Shown here: positions 52,298 through 64,000 of the stretch, piece by piece
Layout: each line of letters starts with the position of its first letter
Numbering within the stretch: the stretch's first letter is position 1
Origin: Protula sp. h YS-2021
Taxonomy: Eukaryota; Annelida; Polychaeta; Sabellida; Serpulidae
Direction of reading: 5' to 3'
Assembly (NCBI GenBank): GCA_949752745.1
Contig: OX457031.1
Location: forward strand, 4,986,354 to 5,050,353
DNA length: 64,000 nucleotides
Notes under the pieces: model-generated
What the model was told of the DNA's origin: nothing
The model's input: the letters and a program-made list of their open reading frames with translations, nothing else
Database searches by the model: none
Made by a program: the position numbers and the translations under genes

Positions 52298-53259
52298 GGA
52301 GAACAACGCTGCTCCATCAACCCCCACCCCTCTGCCCTGCAATGTAGCCTCAGTCCAGGGCATTTAATTAACTATTTCAAGTTATATCGAAATCTTCCCA
52401 CCCGACTATAATTTTCATCCGCCCAACCTTTTCACTTAGCTATATTAATATAGCTATCTAGTGGGAATAAGAGCTATCATATCTATCATGTTTAACCTTA
52501 CATATTCAGTTTAAAAACCAAACCCGGATTTGATACATTACAGGAATAAGCAGGGATAGGCTTTGTTTATTTTGTTGGGATGGCGAAAATGTTTGATAAC
52601 ACTGATAGACGGGGGAGGAAATAATAATAACAACAATAATAATAGTAATAATGGTAATGATAATAACAATGATCTGTTGAATTTTGTTGTAAATTGCAAG
52701 CTTTGCTGAGCCCCTCCACCCTCCCTCACCCCCCTTCCCGAGCCCCCCTTCCTCTCTCCTCCCCCTCCCCCTGTAGCGTCTTTTGTCAACTACGTGTCCT
52801 GAGTAAACATGTCTTGGTATTTACTAGGCTGGGGATTACAAGTGTTTTCCAGAAGATTATCGATCACGAATCCATTCTTGAGGCATTGGAGTTCAGTAAG
52901 TGATAGCACAGGAGGAGTTATCACCCTTTCATTTCCCTTTATGTGTATGGGTGATTGAATGTTATTACTTAATGAATTCCTTGACCAGGGATCAATTACA
53001 GCTGTATTGGGTTAGGTTAATTATTGGAATAGATAAGAAAATTCAAAATGGCTGCCAGTCGTTATCTTGGATTTTCCCCACAATTTCCCATTGTTGGGGT
53101 CGGTAGGGCTTGAGTGTACAACTGATGAAAAAAGGCATAAATCGAGGTAAATCCGTTTCGAATGTTCAATTTGATGGAAAGAGGCATAAATCGAGGTAAA
53201 TCCGTTTTATTCGCTGTTTTCGGTTTCGACAAATTTCGACTCACACGCATCTGTAGTAT
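52298..53259. other. TPK1 3' flank, no further gene seen
   Basis: This contains the TPK1 3' UTR (no clear AATAAA seen), a C-rich stretch near 52715-52775, and a 45-bp direct repeat of 'ggcataaatcgaggtaaatc' at about 53134 and 53179. The BEL element follows. Confidence 0.45.
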
Positions 53260-53708
53260 TGTTACCTTCAGTGATTCGCCTGATTACACCGTGAAAAACT
53301 GAAATAATACGAAATGATCGATGTGCAACTATGCTTAAACGTATGTCCCTTACTGGAAATATATTTTCGACACTTATAATTACAGCGTTTTACTTAAAAA
53401 TTAAACACAATCTACCGACATCTTTGAGTGACTTGACTTCGCAAACTTCAAAGTTTAGTTCTGTACGAACCAACAAGGGAACTGTTACAAACTATAATCC
53501 GTTATGATCTATGGATATTACTTTACAACAAGAAATATAATGCTTACCTCTTTGCCCCATATTTATCCTAATTTTAATCAAAGTTTAACAAATTGTCACA
53601 TTTCGTGTTTCTTTCCAAACAATATGGCGTCGACTACAATCCTGGACTCTGATTGGTCGAGACCGATCACATGACAAAAAAGCCGCGAATGCATCTGGAT
53701 CAGTAACA
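53260..53708 (-). repeat. 3' LTR of the BEL/Pao element
   Basis: On the minus strand the block begins TGTTACTGATCC (53708) directly after a G-rich stretch 'TTTTGGGGAGCCA' that could be the polypurine tract, and ends GGTAACA (53260). TGTTAC/GTAACA form the short terminal inverted repeat expected of an LTR. Length is 449 bp. The partner LTR is outside the window, so boundaries rest on these ends alone. Confidence 0.65.
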
Positions 53709-54115
53709 TGGCTCCCCAAAATTTCCCTTACTGGAAATTTTATTCCTATTCAAATTTAATAACGTTATTAGTTTTTATGTTCGTACGTATACTATCCAGA
53801 CTTCCCAAGTTGCGGCACTCAGTATATGTGACCAGCATGATGTGCACTGAACTTAGAGATATTCGACTTTGTGCTATATATATATAGAAATACAAACGTT
53901 GATTTTTTACATGTCGTATTCGGGATAAGTTATGTCACAATTATGGTCGACGACTTTGTCATTATTTTTCGTGTGCGTCGCGGAGACTGAATGCGGGTTG
54001 ACGGAAGGACGATGCAAAGTAGAACTGTCGAACACGACTGGCAAATGCTAACAGTCCGTGTATAGCAGAGTTCATACATAATATCTATATGGCTTCTCGG
54101 TGGGGAATCCCTTGG

Positions 54116-55826
54116 TCACTGGGATTCAAGTAATACAACATATTTATGCACAGGGCGATCCAAATACGTAGGCATTTTTGTTCTCTTGCCGTTTCGATCA
54201 AGGTCAGGGTCAGCCATCCGAAGTTTAACTTTGCGAACTAAACCATCAGTAGATGGGTAAGCGTCGTCTACGAACGCAAGTGGCCAGTTATTTCGCTGCG
54301 TGTCTTCATTTTTCAGTAAGACGACGTCCCCTATCTGTACATTGCGCTTCGTATGGAACCATTTATTTCGTGCTTGTAGGTTGTTGAGATATTCAGTTCT
54401 GAATCTGGTCCAAAAGACGTTGAGCAAATAATGCACACGTTTCCATTTCTTTCTCAAATACACATCTTCTTTAACAAAATTGCCAGGTGGGGGTAATACC
54501 ACTTGACTTTTCTTTGTCAGGATGTGGTTTGGTGTCAGTGGAACTGGGCTTGTGGGATCGACTGAGTTTTCAGTTGACAGTGGCCGCTTATTCACAATGT
54601 TGGCTGATTCAGAGAGGAACGTACGAAGCGATTCGTCGTCTAACTGCGTTCCGGATTCAGCTAGTAGAACGGACAAAACATTACGTATACTCCGTATTTG
54701 TCTTTCCCAAATACCATATGCGACGCTGATGGGGGATTCATCTTGAATTTCATGTAATCGCAGCCTTGGCCGATCAGAAAGTCTGATATCCTCCCATGGT
54801 TCATTTGCTGAAATTCCCTTTCAAACTCGGATTTCGTGCCTACAAAATTTGTGACTTGGTCACTCCTCAGCTGCCGTACTAGACCTCGAATGGCAATCAT
54901 GCGTCGTAATGCATTTATGAATGAGTCAGTGCTGAGGGAATTAGCCGTTTCTACGTGTACGGCTCTGCAGCTTAAGCACGTAAATAATACGCCTTCATTT
55001 CCTTTCGGCCTTCCTTAATCAAGAATGGTCCAAACAGGTCAACTGCTGCATACGTAAACGGTTCTGCCATTTCTGCTCTGTCTTCTGGTAGATTTTCCAT
55101 CTTCTGAAATTCGAGATAGCCTCGGAACCTTCTACAAGTGACGCACTTGTTGATCAACGAGGCGACGATTTGCTTTCATCCGACAATCCAATATCAAGCT
55201 TGACGAATCAAATTCATTGTTATTCCTCGTCCTTGGTGATGTGATTGTTCGTGGTAATGTTTTGCGATTAGCTTTGATACGTGGCTGATTCTTGGTAAAA
55301 TCAGTGGATGTCTCAGTTCTTCGGCTATATCGGCTTTACCAAGTCGACCTCCTATCCGCAGTGTCTTGGTCTCACCCAGGATTGGATCTAATTTGTACAG
55401 AGGACTTGATCGCTTCAGTCGTTTCTTCGTAGATTTGAAATCATCAACACTCAAAAGTTCTTCAGCAAAGGCTGTTGCCTGTACAGCTTTTATAATTTCG
55501 TGTTCTGCTTCTTGCAATCGTTGCACGTCTATCTTGACATTAGTTATGGGTTGACTGTCGGCTTGACAAGTCTTGGCGCGAACTTGCGACAGAAGTTTTT
55601 CTTTGTACCGAAGACAATTTGCAATTGCTCTTTTCAAGTTCGACCACTTTGAGAAACATTCGAATCGACTAATATCGAACACACCAACATTTTTTGTGGT
55701 GGTTGCAAATGCTTGCTTCTTTTTCACTTCGTCGTCGTCGGTTATATCAACAGGATTTCTACTAGGGAAATTAACTTCGTTCTCCCAGAGAAATTCCGCA
55801 CTGCCAAACCATGTTTTTCTCTGCAC
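54116..55826 (-). pseudogene. BEL integrase region, broken into several frames
   Basis: Four ORF pieces appear in order. 55826-55194 ends with the HHCC-type zinc-binding start (HYHEQSHHQGRG). 55157-54972 continues the CxxC pair (CVTCRRFRG) and the first catalytic Asp (AAVDLFGPFL). 54900-54661 holds the second Asp (RSDQVTNFVG, with Val where Gly is usual). 54676-54116 covers the integrase end and a DUF5641-like C-terminal domain (IGDVVLLKNEDTQRNNWPLA). Frameshifts separate the pieces, so no intact integrase is encoded. Confidence 0.85.
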
Positions 55827-57561
55827 GAGATTATTTGCAGTTAGACCTCGTGAGGCAAAATCCGCAATTCTTGCTCAATTGAACGTAGTGCCATTGGTCG
55901 GGTGTCGTGTGATTTCGTATTTGTTGTACGCGGTTGGCAACAAAAACGTTGAATCGCTTAGCTTCACTCGAAATGTATGCGAGAACAACTTCGCTGTCAC
56001 ACCAGAAATGTTCCTCTAATTTTCTCGTATTTCAGTTCTTTTTGAAGAAAGCTGCTGATCTTTACAGCTAAAAGAGCTGCACAAAGCTCCAGTCTGGGTA
56101 TCGTCAAAATCTTTAGCGGTGCAACTCTGAATTTCGTCATCAGTAGAGTGCAATGAACGCTACCGGATGAATCGACCAATCGTAGGTATGAACATAATCC
56201 ATATCCAAAAGTACTCGCATCACAGAAGTTGTGTAATTGCACTGACACTATGTTGTGGAAGTCCTTGGGCTGAACGCATCTCGGTAGTCGGAGTGTTTCA
56301 ATCTCGAACAAGTCATGTTTCCATTTTTCCCATCGTCGGATAATGTCTCCGGGAAGGGGTTCATCCCAGTCAAAGCGTTGTTGACATATATCCTGAAGTA
56401 TTCTGCGTCCTACCATGATGACAGGCGATAGAAAACCAAGGGGATCAAACAACTGACTTATAGTTGAAAGAATCCCTCTTCGTGTTGGAAGTCGTTCGCG
56501 AAGGTTTACTTTAAACTTGAAGGTGTCTGATTTGATTTGCCATTCTATTCCCCAGACCCTTTCTATAGCACTGTCGTGAAGCTCAATCTCTTCTAGACAC
56601 TTCGCTCGATCTTCAGGTGGCATTGATTCAACTACTTCCTGTGAGTTCGATGCAAATTTGTGAAGTCTTAAACCAGCTTTGGAACACAGTTTTTTAGTGT
56701 TATTTACCAGCTGAATTGCGTCTGACACCGTCGCTACGGAAGACAGGCTATCGTCTACATAGAAGTTGGCTCGGACAAAATCCGCAGCATCTTTTCCAAA
56801 TTCATCTTCGCCATCGTCAGCAGCACGCTTTAGGCCATAATTAGCGCACCCTGGTGAGGACACAGCACGAAACACATGAACGGTCATTCTGTATTCAATC
56901 GGGTCTGTGTTAATATCTCCATTCTTCCACCACATAAAACGAAACAGGTCGCGATAGTGTTCGTCTACGTAAAACTGATAGAACATTTGTTCTATATCAC
57001 AACTGACAGCTACTTTCTTTTTCCGAAATGTGTGAAGTACACCAATAAGATCGTTGATTTGATCGGGACCTGGTAGCAGAAGATCGTTCACACTAACGCC
57101 ATCGAACTTCGCGCTACAGTCGAAAACAACGCGAATTTTATTTGTTTTTTTTTTCGGGTGATAAACACCATGATGTGGTAAGTATGAAACTCTACCATTG
57201 GTAAAGTTTGTCGGCGCTTCTTCTGCGTGGCCTCGACTAATCATGTCATAAATCTTGTGTAGTCACTTCGGTATTTTGGATCTCGATGCATTCTTCGTTG
57301 CAACTGTTTGAGTCTCGATAGAGCCATTTCTTTATTGTTTCTGATCTTGATATAAGGCTGTCGTAATGGCAGTGGCATTTCGTAATGTCCATTTTTTATT
57401 TTGGTGATTCCGTTTTCCAACTGGTCGATGAAACGTGCATCTTCTATTGATCGTTTTTCCGTGATGTTTTCTAGCCCCATCAAGTCAAGGCTAGCTAGAT
57501 TTGCGAAATCGTCTGGATTCATTTTTTCTGCAGTTTTAAAGGTTTTTACGAAAGCGGGCAT
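55827..57561 (-). pseudogene. BEL reverse transcriptase, RNase H and A17-type region
   Basis: A 415-codon ORF (57244-55997) carries RT motifs: VRVVFDCSAK-like IRVVFDCSAK, the catalytic Asp in SCDIEQMF (residue about 83) and YVDD (residues 162-165). The A17-type segment LFDPLGFLSPV and the RNase H start HNFCDAST follow. The preceding 106-codon ORF (57561-57241) is the protease-RT linker and ends in a stop overlapping the RT ORF start, which marks a frameshift. Between 55996 and 55827 an in-frame TGA and a frame change interrupt the RNase H end. Confidence 0.88.
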
Positions 57562-57579
57562 GTTCAGTAGAGAATTCTT

Positions 57580-58533
57580 TCACTTGTTTTCAAAAACTGT
57601 TTCAACAGAAACTACTCGATGCGAGATCACAGAATTGTCGCCACATTTTGCTGCATTCGTCGCTCCGACAACTGACCATCCTAAAACAGTTCGCAGAGCG
57701 TATGGTTCGTTATCGTTTCCTGTAACGACTGGTACCAAAGCCGGCATGCAGTCACTACCAATCAACAGGCCTACTTCAATGTTGACTTTTGGCATCATTT
57801 CGTTGGCAACCTTTCTGAGATGTGGCCATCTCTCAGCGGTTTCACTTGACGGTATGTGTGAAACGTTGACTGGAATTTCGTTTCTCGTGTTTGCTTTTTC
57901 AAGTATAATACTTTTGGCGCTGTCAAATCCACGGATCTTTAGTCCTGTTATCCGCTTAACTTCGGTTTGTGTATTGCTTGACGTCATTGTGGAAAGCAAC
58001 AGTCGTGTTTTCGGTCCATCTGCGGCAAGATTTTCACAAAGATCTTCAGTCACGTAGCTAGCATCCGATTGAACATCGAGGACAACATAAACAAGAGCTT
58101 CCTTCTTCGAGTTCTCGTCGTGGCTGACATACACGGGCACAATCATCGTTGTTTTATTGCCGTTGAGTTCACTTGAGCAGAAGGAAACAACTTGGGCGCG
58201 ACTGTCAGGTTCGTTTGAAGTTTTACTGATCGTCTTGGCGGTTTCGTCAGAAATTGTGTCGTTTTTAGTTGGTTTTGCATTCCGATTTCGTTCAGCATAA
58301 AATTCATGAAAAACGGTAGGGTGGTTCTTGTGACATTCTCTGCACTTTCGTCGATTTTGGTAGTTCTTGTTCATGTGGTTTAATTCCAAACATCCGTAGC
58401 ACATTCCTGTTTTCTTTCCAAATTCTTGGCGCTCAGCTAACGGCAAAAGTAGAAATTGTTCACATTCGTCCATATCGTGTGCATTCTTGCAAAAAAACAC
58501 AGATTTTTTGAGTCGTGAATTCATTTTTCGCAT
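57580..58533 (-). pseudogene. BEL zinc-knuckle and aspartic protease region
   Basis: A 317-codon ORF has a retroviral-type knuckle CYGCLELNHMNKNY, in which the fourth ligand Cys is replaced by Tyr, then RKCRECHKNHPT. A DUF1758-like protease follows, with VVLDVQSDASYV at about residue 158 and ILGW-like TVLGWSVVG near the end. The usual Thr/Ser after the catalytic Asp is Val here, so activity is doubtful. Confidence 0.8.
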
Positions 58534-58623
58534 ACCTTTCAGTTTTCTTCTCGTGAGTGTTTTTCTGTGTTGAGTTGGTTATGTTTGGTAGGTTGTATTT
58601 TTATTGATGATTGCTCGGGTGTC

Positions 58624-60456
58624 AGCTTTGGCTGCTGTTGAAAATGTGCGTACCGTTGATTGTTTGGTTCTTTTCGGATTCGTTATCTTCGTGGCTGTGT
58701 TGCATACAATTTCCGCATGTTTCACGACAAACTCAACAAAGACACTGAAATTTAGAAATCGTCCATATATAGACTGATACTCGTATGCGCGAGTTTGCCA
58801 TTTCGTTGCTAGCCACATCGGAAGCTTTTCTTGCAACCGCTGTATTTCGCGGTCGTCGTTTAAGGCTTGCAGACTGGAAATCGTACACATCGCGACTTCA
58901 CATTGCATTAAGTAATTTGCAAATGCTCTCAAACTTTCGCCATCGTATGTCTCTACTTTCTTCCAACTGTCCAGCTTCTCACGGAAAGCACGGCCGACAA
59001 CAAAGGGGTCTCCAAATCTCTTTTCAAGGCGTTGTTATGCTTGAAGGTACGATTCTTCTGTACTGAGTAGAAAATAACCTTCAACGCATTTCTTTGCTTT
59101 TCCTGAGACGTATCTCTTCAGATAGTGAATTCTTTCTGTCCCTGGTATTTTTCTGTTTTCAATAAGGGTTTCGAATGAACTCTTCAATCCGGGAAATTCT
59201 AAAGGGTCACCGGAAAATACGGCGGGTTCTGGTATCGGAAAACGACTTAGGTACATCTGATCAGCCAGTTCGTGAGACCATGATTGAAGGGTATGCTGTT
59301 GTTCCGAGTCGATGGCAGCACTGGGTGCTCTTGTGCTCTGAGTCGTCGTTGAAAGCCTCGTTTGTTGTTCAGGTAGAGATGTGATGCTCTTGGTTATTGT
59401 TGGAGCAGCAATTCTCGCTGTTGTCATAAAGTAAGTGCCTGTCGGTGTGGTTGATGTTGCAACCATAGACGCGTGTGGATAGCCTTCAGTCGGAATGAGT
59501 GGTCTTCTAGAATGAAACACCGGTGAGTCAACTGACAGCGGAACAGCAGGACGAGCACCTGTTTGCAGTTCAAAAGCAGAGATTATAAAATGTGCATGGT
59601 GCATGTTGTTCTGGAATAGCGGTAGCTGAATAAGGAGTAATCGGATTTCCCAAGTTTCCAATGTTCTTGCTCGCTCGGAAACGCCCAAACCAGTAGTGAT
59701 TGGAGTCGACTGTGTAAGTGGAGCTGCAGCAGTTTTGCTGCTGTCAGAAGCCACGATAAAAGTAGACTGCGGGTTCCGAACAGAATCAAGGTATTCCTTG
59801 ACCTTCGTGTCGGAGTCCTGTTCATCTATCAGATATTCGAAGTCGTCTGGTTTTAAGCTCAAGTTTTGTTCTTCTTGAAGAATTTTTAATTTAGCCTCGG
59901 ATATTTGAAGCTCTCGCACCATTTCCAAGTTTTGTGCTTTCCTTTCCGCTTCTATTTTCCTCATTTCAGCTTCTTCTTCGGCTTGGTTAAATTTCAGTCG
60001 TATCTTAATTTCTTCCGCCTTTGCTTTCTCTTCAATTATCAGAGATTTTGTGGAGCGAGTGGACAGAATTGATTTGGGTTTTTTCCTCGAGGAACGACTT
60101 GAAATTCTTGAACGTGATGCCGATTCCATCAGGAATTTAGTCTTCTGGTTTAACTCCACTCTCAAACGCTTGTTTTCATTTTGCATTTTGATGAAAAATA
60201 TTTCCTCTATAATTCTGGGTAGATTTCTTCCAATGTCTTCACTGCAGTCTCGATAGCCTCCATCAAGAAAACAAGCTCCTGTCGACTTTGCTTCAAAACC
60301 CCTGGATCGTTACAATCTGCCATTAAATCTTCAACTTTGTCGGTTTGCTTTTGCCACTTTTATCTCGATTTGATATTCAAGTCCCTTTTCTGTTATCGTT
60401 CGCTGTCTCCTTTCGGGTAAGATGTCAATTTTTGGTTGGATATCATCGTGTGGAAT
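58624..60456 (-). pseudogene. BEL gag tandem unit 1 (proximal, continuous with protease)
   Basis: This 1833-bp unit holds, on the minus strand, a gag N-terminal piece (Met at 60323), a 383-codon ORF (60186-59035) with a Ser/Arg-rich start, a coiled coil (KAKAEEIKIRLKFNQAEEEA on) and the DUF1759-type block (FSGDPLEFPGLKSSFETLIE). An in-frame TAA at 59037-59035 is followed in the same frame by RLEKRFGDPF and the 58932-58579 ORF. It is the only unit that runs on into the protease ORF, through the unique junction at about 58624. Confidence 0.88.
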
Positions 60457-62289
60457 AGCTTTGGCTGCTGTTGAAAATGTGCGTACCGTTGATTGTTTGG
60501 TTCTTTTCGGATTCGTTATCTTCGTGGCTGTGTTGCATACAATTTCCGCATGTTTCACGACAAACTCAACAAAGACACTGAAATTTAGAAATCGTCCATA
60601 TATAGACTGATACTCGTATGCGCGAGTTTGCCATTTCGTTGCTAGCCACATCGGAAGCTTTTCTTGCAACCGCTGTATTTCGCGGTCGTCGTTTAAGGCT
60701 TGCAGACTGGAAATCGTACACATCGCGACTTCACATTGCATTAAGTAATTTGCAAATGCTCTCAAACTTTCGCCATCGTATGTCTCTACTTTCTTCCAAC
60801 TGTCCAGCTTCTCACGGAAAGCACGGCCGACAACAAAGGGGTCTCCAAATCTCTTTTCAAGGCGTTGTTATGCTTGAAGGTACGATTCTTCTGTACTGAG
60901 TAGAAAATAACCTTCAACGCATTTCTTTGCTTTTCCTGAGACGTATCTCTTCAGATAGTGAATTCTTTCTGTCCCTGGTATTTTTCTGTTTTCAATAAGG
61001 GTTTCGAATGAACTCTTCAATCCGGGAAATTCTAAAGGGTCACCGGAAAATACGGCGGGTTCTGGTATCGGAAAACGACTTAGGTACATCTGATCAGCCA
61101 GTTCGTGAGACCATGATTGAAGGGTATGCTGTTGTTCCGAGTCGATGGCAGCACTGGGTGCTCTTGTGCTCTGAGTCGTCGTTGAAAGCCTCGTTTGTTG
61201 TTCAGGTAGAGATGTGATGCTCTTGGTTATTGTTGGAGCAGCAATTCTCGCTGTTGTCATAAAGTAAGTGCCTGTCGGTGTGGTTGATGTTGCAACCATA
61301 GACGCGTGTGGATAGCCTTCAGTCGGAATGAGTGGTCTTCTAGAATGAAACACCGGTGAGTCAACTGACAGCGGAACAGCAGGACGAGCACCTGTTTGCA
61401 GTTGAAAAGCAGAGATTATAAAATGTGCATGGTGCATGTTGTTCTGGAATAGCGGTAGCTGAATAAGGAGTAATCGGATTTCCCAAGTTTCCAATGTTCT
61501 TGCTCGCTCGGAAACGCCCAAACCAGTAGTGATTGGAGTCGACTGTGTAAGTGGAGCTGCAGCAGTTTTGCTGCTGTCAGAAGCCACGATAAAAGTAGAC
61601 TGCGGGTTCCGAACAGAATCAAGGTATTCCTTGACCTTCGTGTCGGAGTCCTGTTCATCTATCAGATATTCGAAGTCGTCTGGTTTTAAGCTCAAGTTTT
61701 GTTCTTCTTGAAGAATTTTTAATTTAGCCTCGGATATTTGAAGCTCTCGCACCATTTCCAAGTTTTGTGCTTTCCTTTCCGCTTCTATTTTCCTCATTTC
61801 AGCTTCTTCTTCGGCTTGGTTAAATTTCAGTCGTATCTTAATTTCTTCCGCCTTTGCTTTCTCTTCAATTATCAGAGATTTTGTGGAGCGAGTGGACAGA
61901 ATTGATTTGGGTTTTTTCCTCGAGGAACGACTTGAAATTCTTGAACGTGATGCCGATTCCATCAGGAATTTAGTCTTCTGGTTTAACTCCACTCTCAAAC
62001 GCTTGTTTTCATTTTGCATTTTGATGAAAAATATTTCCTCTATAATTCTGGGTAGATTTCTTCCAATGTCTTCACTGCAGTCTCGATAGCCTCCATCAAG
62101 AAAACAAGCTCCTGTCGACTTTGCTTCAAAACCCCTGGATCGTTACAATCTGCCATTAAATCTTCAACTTTGTCGGTTTGCTTTTGCCACTTTTATCTCG
62201 ATTTGATATTCAAGTCCCTTTTCTGTTATCGTTCGCTGTCTCCTTTCGGGTAAGATGTCAATTTTTGGTTGGATATCTTCGTGTGGAAT
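60457..62289 (-). pseudogene. BEL gag tandem unit 2
   Basis: A near-identical second copy, offset exactly 1833 bp (383-codon ORF at 62019-60868, 144-codon ORF at 60765-60331). It differs from unit 1 at the base giving Gln instead of Glu in SAFELQTG and has the same in-frame TAA at 60870-60868. Its 3' end runs into the 5' start of unit 1 (ERRQRTITEKGLEYQ), which is normally the gag N-terminus. Confidence 0.9.
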
Positions 62290-64000
62290 AGCTTTGGCTG
62301 CTGTTGAAAATGTGCGTACCGTTGATTGTTTGGTTCTTTTCGGATTCGTTATCTTCGTGGCTGTGTTGCATACAATTTCCGCATGTTTCACGACAAACTC
62401 AACAAAGACACTGAAATTTAGAAATCGTCCATATATAGACTGATACTCGTATGCGCGAGTTTGCCATTTCGTTGCTAGCCACATCGGAAGCTTTTCTTGC
62501 AACCGCTGTATTTCGCGGTCGTCGTTTAAGGCTTGCAGACTGGAAATCGTACACATCGCGACTTCACATTGCATTAAGTAATTTGCAAATGCTCTCAAAC
62601 TTTCGCCATCGTATGTCTCTACTTTCTTCCAACTGTCCAGCTTCTCACGGAAAGCACGGCCGACAACAAAGGGGTCTCCAAATCTCTTTTCAAGGCGTTG
62701 TTATGCTTGAAGGTACGATTCTTCTGTACTGAGTAGAAAATAACCTTCAACGCATTTCTTTGCTTTTCCTGAGACGTATCTCTTCAGATAGTGAATTCTT
62801 TCTGTCCCTGGTATTTTTCTGTTTTCAATAAGGGTTTCGAATGAACTCTTCAATCCGGGAAATTCTAAAGGGTCACCGGAAAATACGGCGGGTTCTGGTA
62901 TCGGAAAACGACTTAGGTACATCTGATCAGCCAGTTCGTGAGACCATGATTGAAGGGTATGCTGTTGTTCCGAGTCGATGGCAGCACTGGGTGCTCTTGT
63001 GCTCTGAGTCGTCGTTGAAAGCCTCGTTTGTTGTTCAGGTAGAGATGTGATGCTCTTGGTTATTGTTGGAGCAGCAATTCTCGCTGTTGTCATAAAGTAA
63101 GTGCCTGTCGGTGTGGTTGATGTTGCAACCATAGACGCGTGTGGATAGCCTTCAGTCGGAATGAGTGGTCTTCTAGAATGAAACACCGGTGAGTCAACTG
63201 ACAGCGGAACAGCAGGACGAGCACCTGTTTGCAGTTCAAAAGCAGAGATTATAAAATGTGCATGGTGCATGTTGTTCTGGAATAGCGGTAGCTGAATAAG
63301 GAGTAATCGGATTTCCCAAGTTTCCAATGTTCTTGCTCGCTCGGAAACGCCCAAACCAGTAGTGATTGGAGTCGACTGTGTAAGTGGAGCTGCAGCAGTT
63401 TTGCTGCTGTCAGAAGCCACGATAAAAGTAGACTGCGGGTTCCGAACAGAATCAAGGTATTCCTTGACCTTCGTGTCGGAGTCCTGTTCATCTATCAGAT
63501 ATTCGAAGTCGTCTGGTTTTAAGCTCAAGTTTTGTTCTTCTTGAAGAATTTTTAATTTAGCCTCGGATATTTGAAGCTCTCGCACCATTTCCAAGTTTTG
63601 TGCTTTCCTTTCCGCTTCTATTTTCCTCATTTCAGCTTCTTCTTCGGCTTGGTTAAATTTCAGTCGTATCTTAATTTCTTCCGCCTTTGCTTTCTCTTCA
63701 ATTATCAGAGATTTTGTGGAGCGAGTGGACAGAATTGATTTGGGTTTTTTCCTCGAGGAACGACTTGAAATTCTTGAACGTGATGCCGATTCCATCAGGA
63801 ATTTAGTCTTCTGGTTTAACTCCACTCTCAAACGCTTGTTTTCATTTTGCATTTTGATGAAAAATATTTCCTCTATAATTCTGGGTAGATTTCTTCCAAT
63901 GTCTTCACTGCAGTCTCGATAGCCTCCATCAAGAAAACAAGCTCCTGTCGACTTTGCTTCAAAACCCCTGGATCGTTACAATCTGCCATTAAATCTTCAA
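62290..64000 (-). pseudogene. BEL gag tandem unit 3, cut by window end
   Basis: The third copy (383-codon ORF at 63852-62701, 144-codon ORF at 62598-62164) has the same TAA at 62703-62701. It differs from unit 2 by HEDIQPK versus HDDIQPK at the join and by Glu in SAFELQTG. At least 1711 of 1833 bp are present; whether more units follow is not visible. Confidence 0.88.

Larger units (their letters stand above)
53260..64000 (-). mobile_element. BEL/Pao LTR retrotransposon, degenerate, 5' end outside the window
   Basis: On the minus strand the order is gag (DUF1759-type), zinc-knuckle plus aspartic protease, reverse transcriptase, RNase H with peptidase_A17-type region, integrase with DUF5641-type C-terminus, then the 3' LTR. 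The domain order is that of the BEL/Pao group. Several frameshifts and stops interrupt the polyprotein, so it is not autonomous. The gag segment is tandemly triplicated. The 5' LTR and primer-binding site lie beyond base 64000. Confidence 0.9.

Overview
This is an animal nuclear genome window of about 65% A+T. It has small exons with GT-AG introns, minisatellites, decayed LINEs, MITE-like elements and a BEL/Pao LTR retrotransposon. MEGF-type EGF genes in tandem, a PAN-domain secreted protein and CCCAGCAAA-ended GACGTC-rich elements suggest a lophotrochozoan, probably a bivalve mollusc. That assignment is inference; no species-specific marker was found. No bacterial features, CRISPR arrays or rRNA genes were seen.

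Layout. 1-18.4 kb: two tandem paralogous segments. The first holds only the 3' end of an MEGF-like receptor gene (transmembrane exon and tyrosine-containing tail, 84-1072). The second holds a whole paralogue (5478-12188, + strand: signal peptide, about 165-residue ectodomain, five EGF exons, 24-bp microexon, TM exon, tail). The second copy has an in-frame TAG in its last EGF exon, a lost splice donor and a relic EGF exon, so it looks like a pseudogene or a gene living on exon skipping. A minus-strand two-exon gene (17368-16341) encodes a secreted PAN-like plus beta-sandwich protein and lies in sequence that the first paralogous segment lacks. 18.4-23.5 kb: gene-poor, with one LINE relic. 23.6-26.8 kb, minus strand: a two-exon gene for an unrecognised multi-pass membrane protein of about 1010 residues. 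27-38 kb: no gene recognised; GA tract, several minisatellites and an L1/Tx1-like LINE relic.

38-52.3 kb: a complete seven-exon thiamin pyrophosphokinase gene (TPK1 orthologue, + strand, 254 residues). Its introns are filled with repeats: a (TA)n tract, a LINE relic, a TIR-bounded element made of GATATC/GATCTC palindromes, a GACGTC-rich MITE next to a tRNA-like SINE head, a 15-bp array and a 2.35-kb array of a 44-bp unit carrying CACGTG in nearly every copy.

53.3-64 kb, minus strand: a degenerate BEL/Pao retrotransposon with its 3' LTR at 53260-53708, then (in minus-strand reading order back from the right edge) gag, protease, reverse transcriptase/RNase H and integrase. Its gag region is present as three near-identical 1833-bp tandem units, the outermost cut by the window end. 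Shared lesions in all three units show that the decay preceded the triplication.

The host genes do not form a pathway. TPK1 makes the cofactor thiamin diphosphate in the cytosol; the MEGF-like, PAN-like and multi-pass genes look like cell-surface or secreted proteins of the kind that expand in tandem in molluscs.
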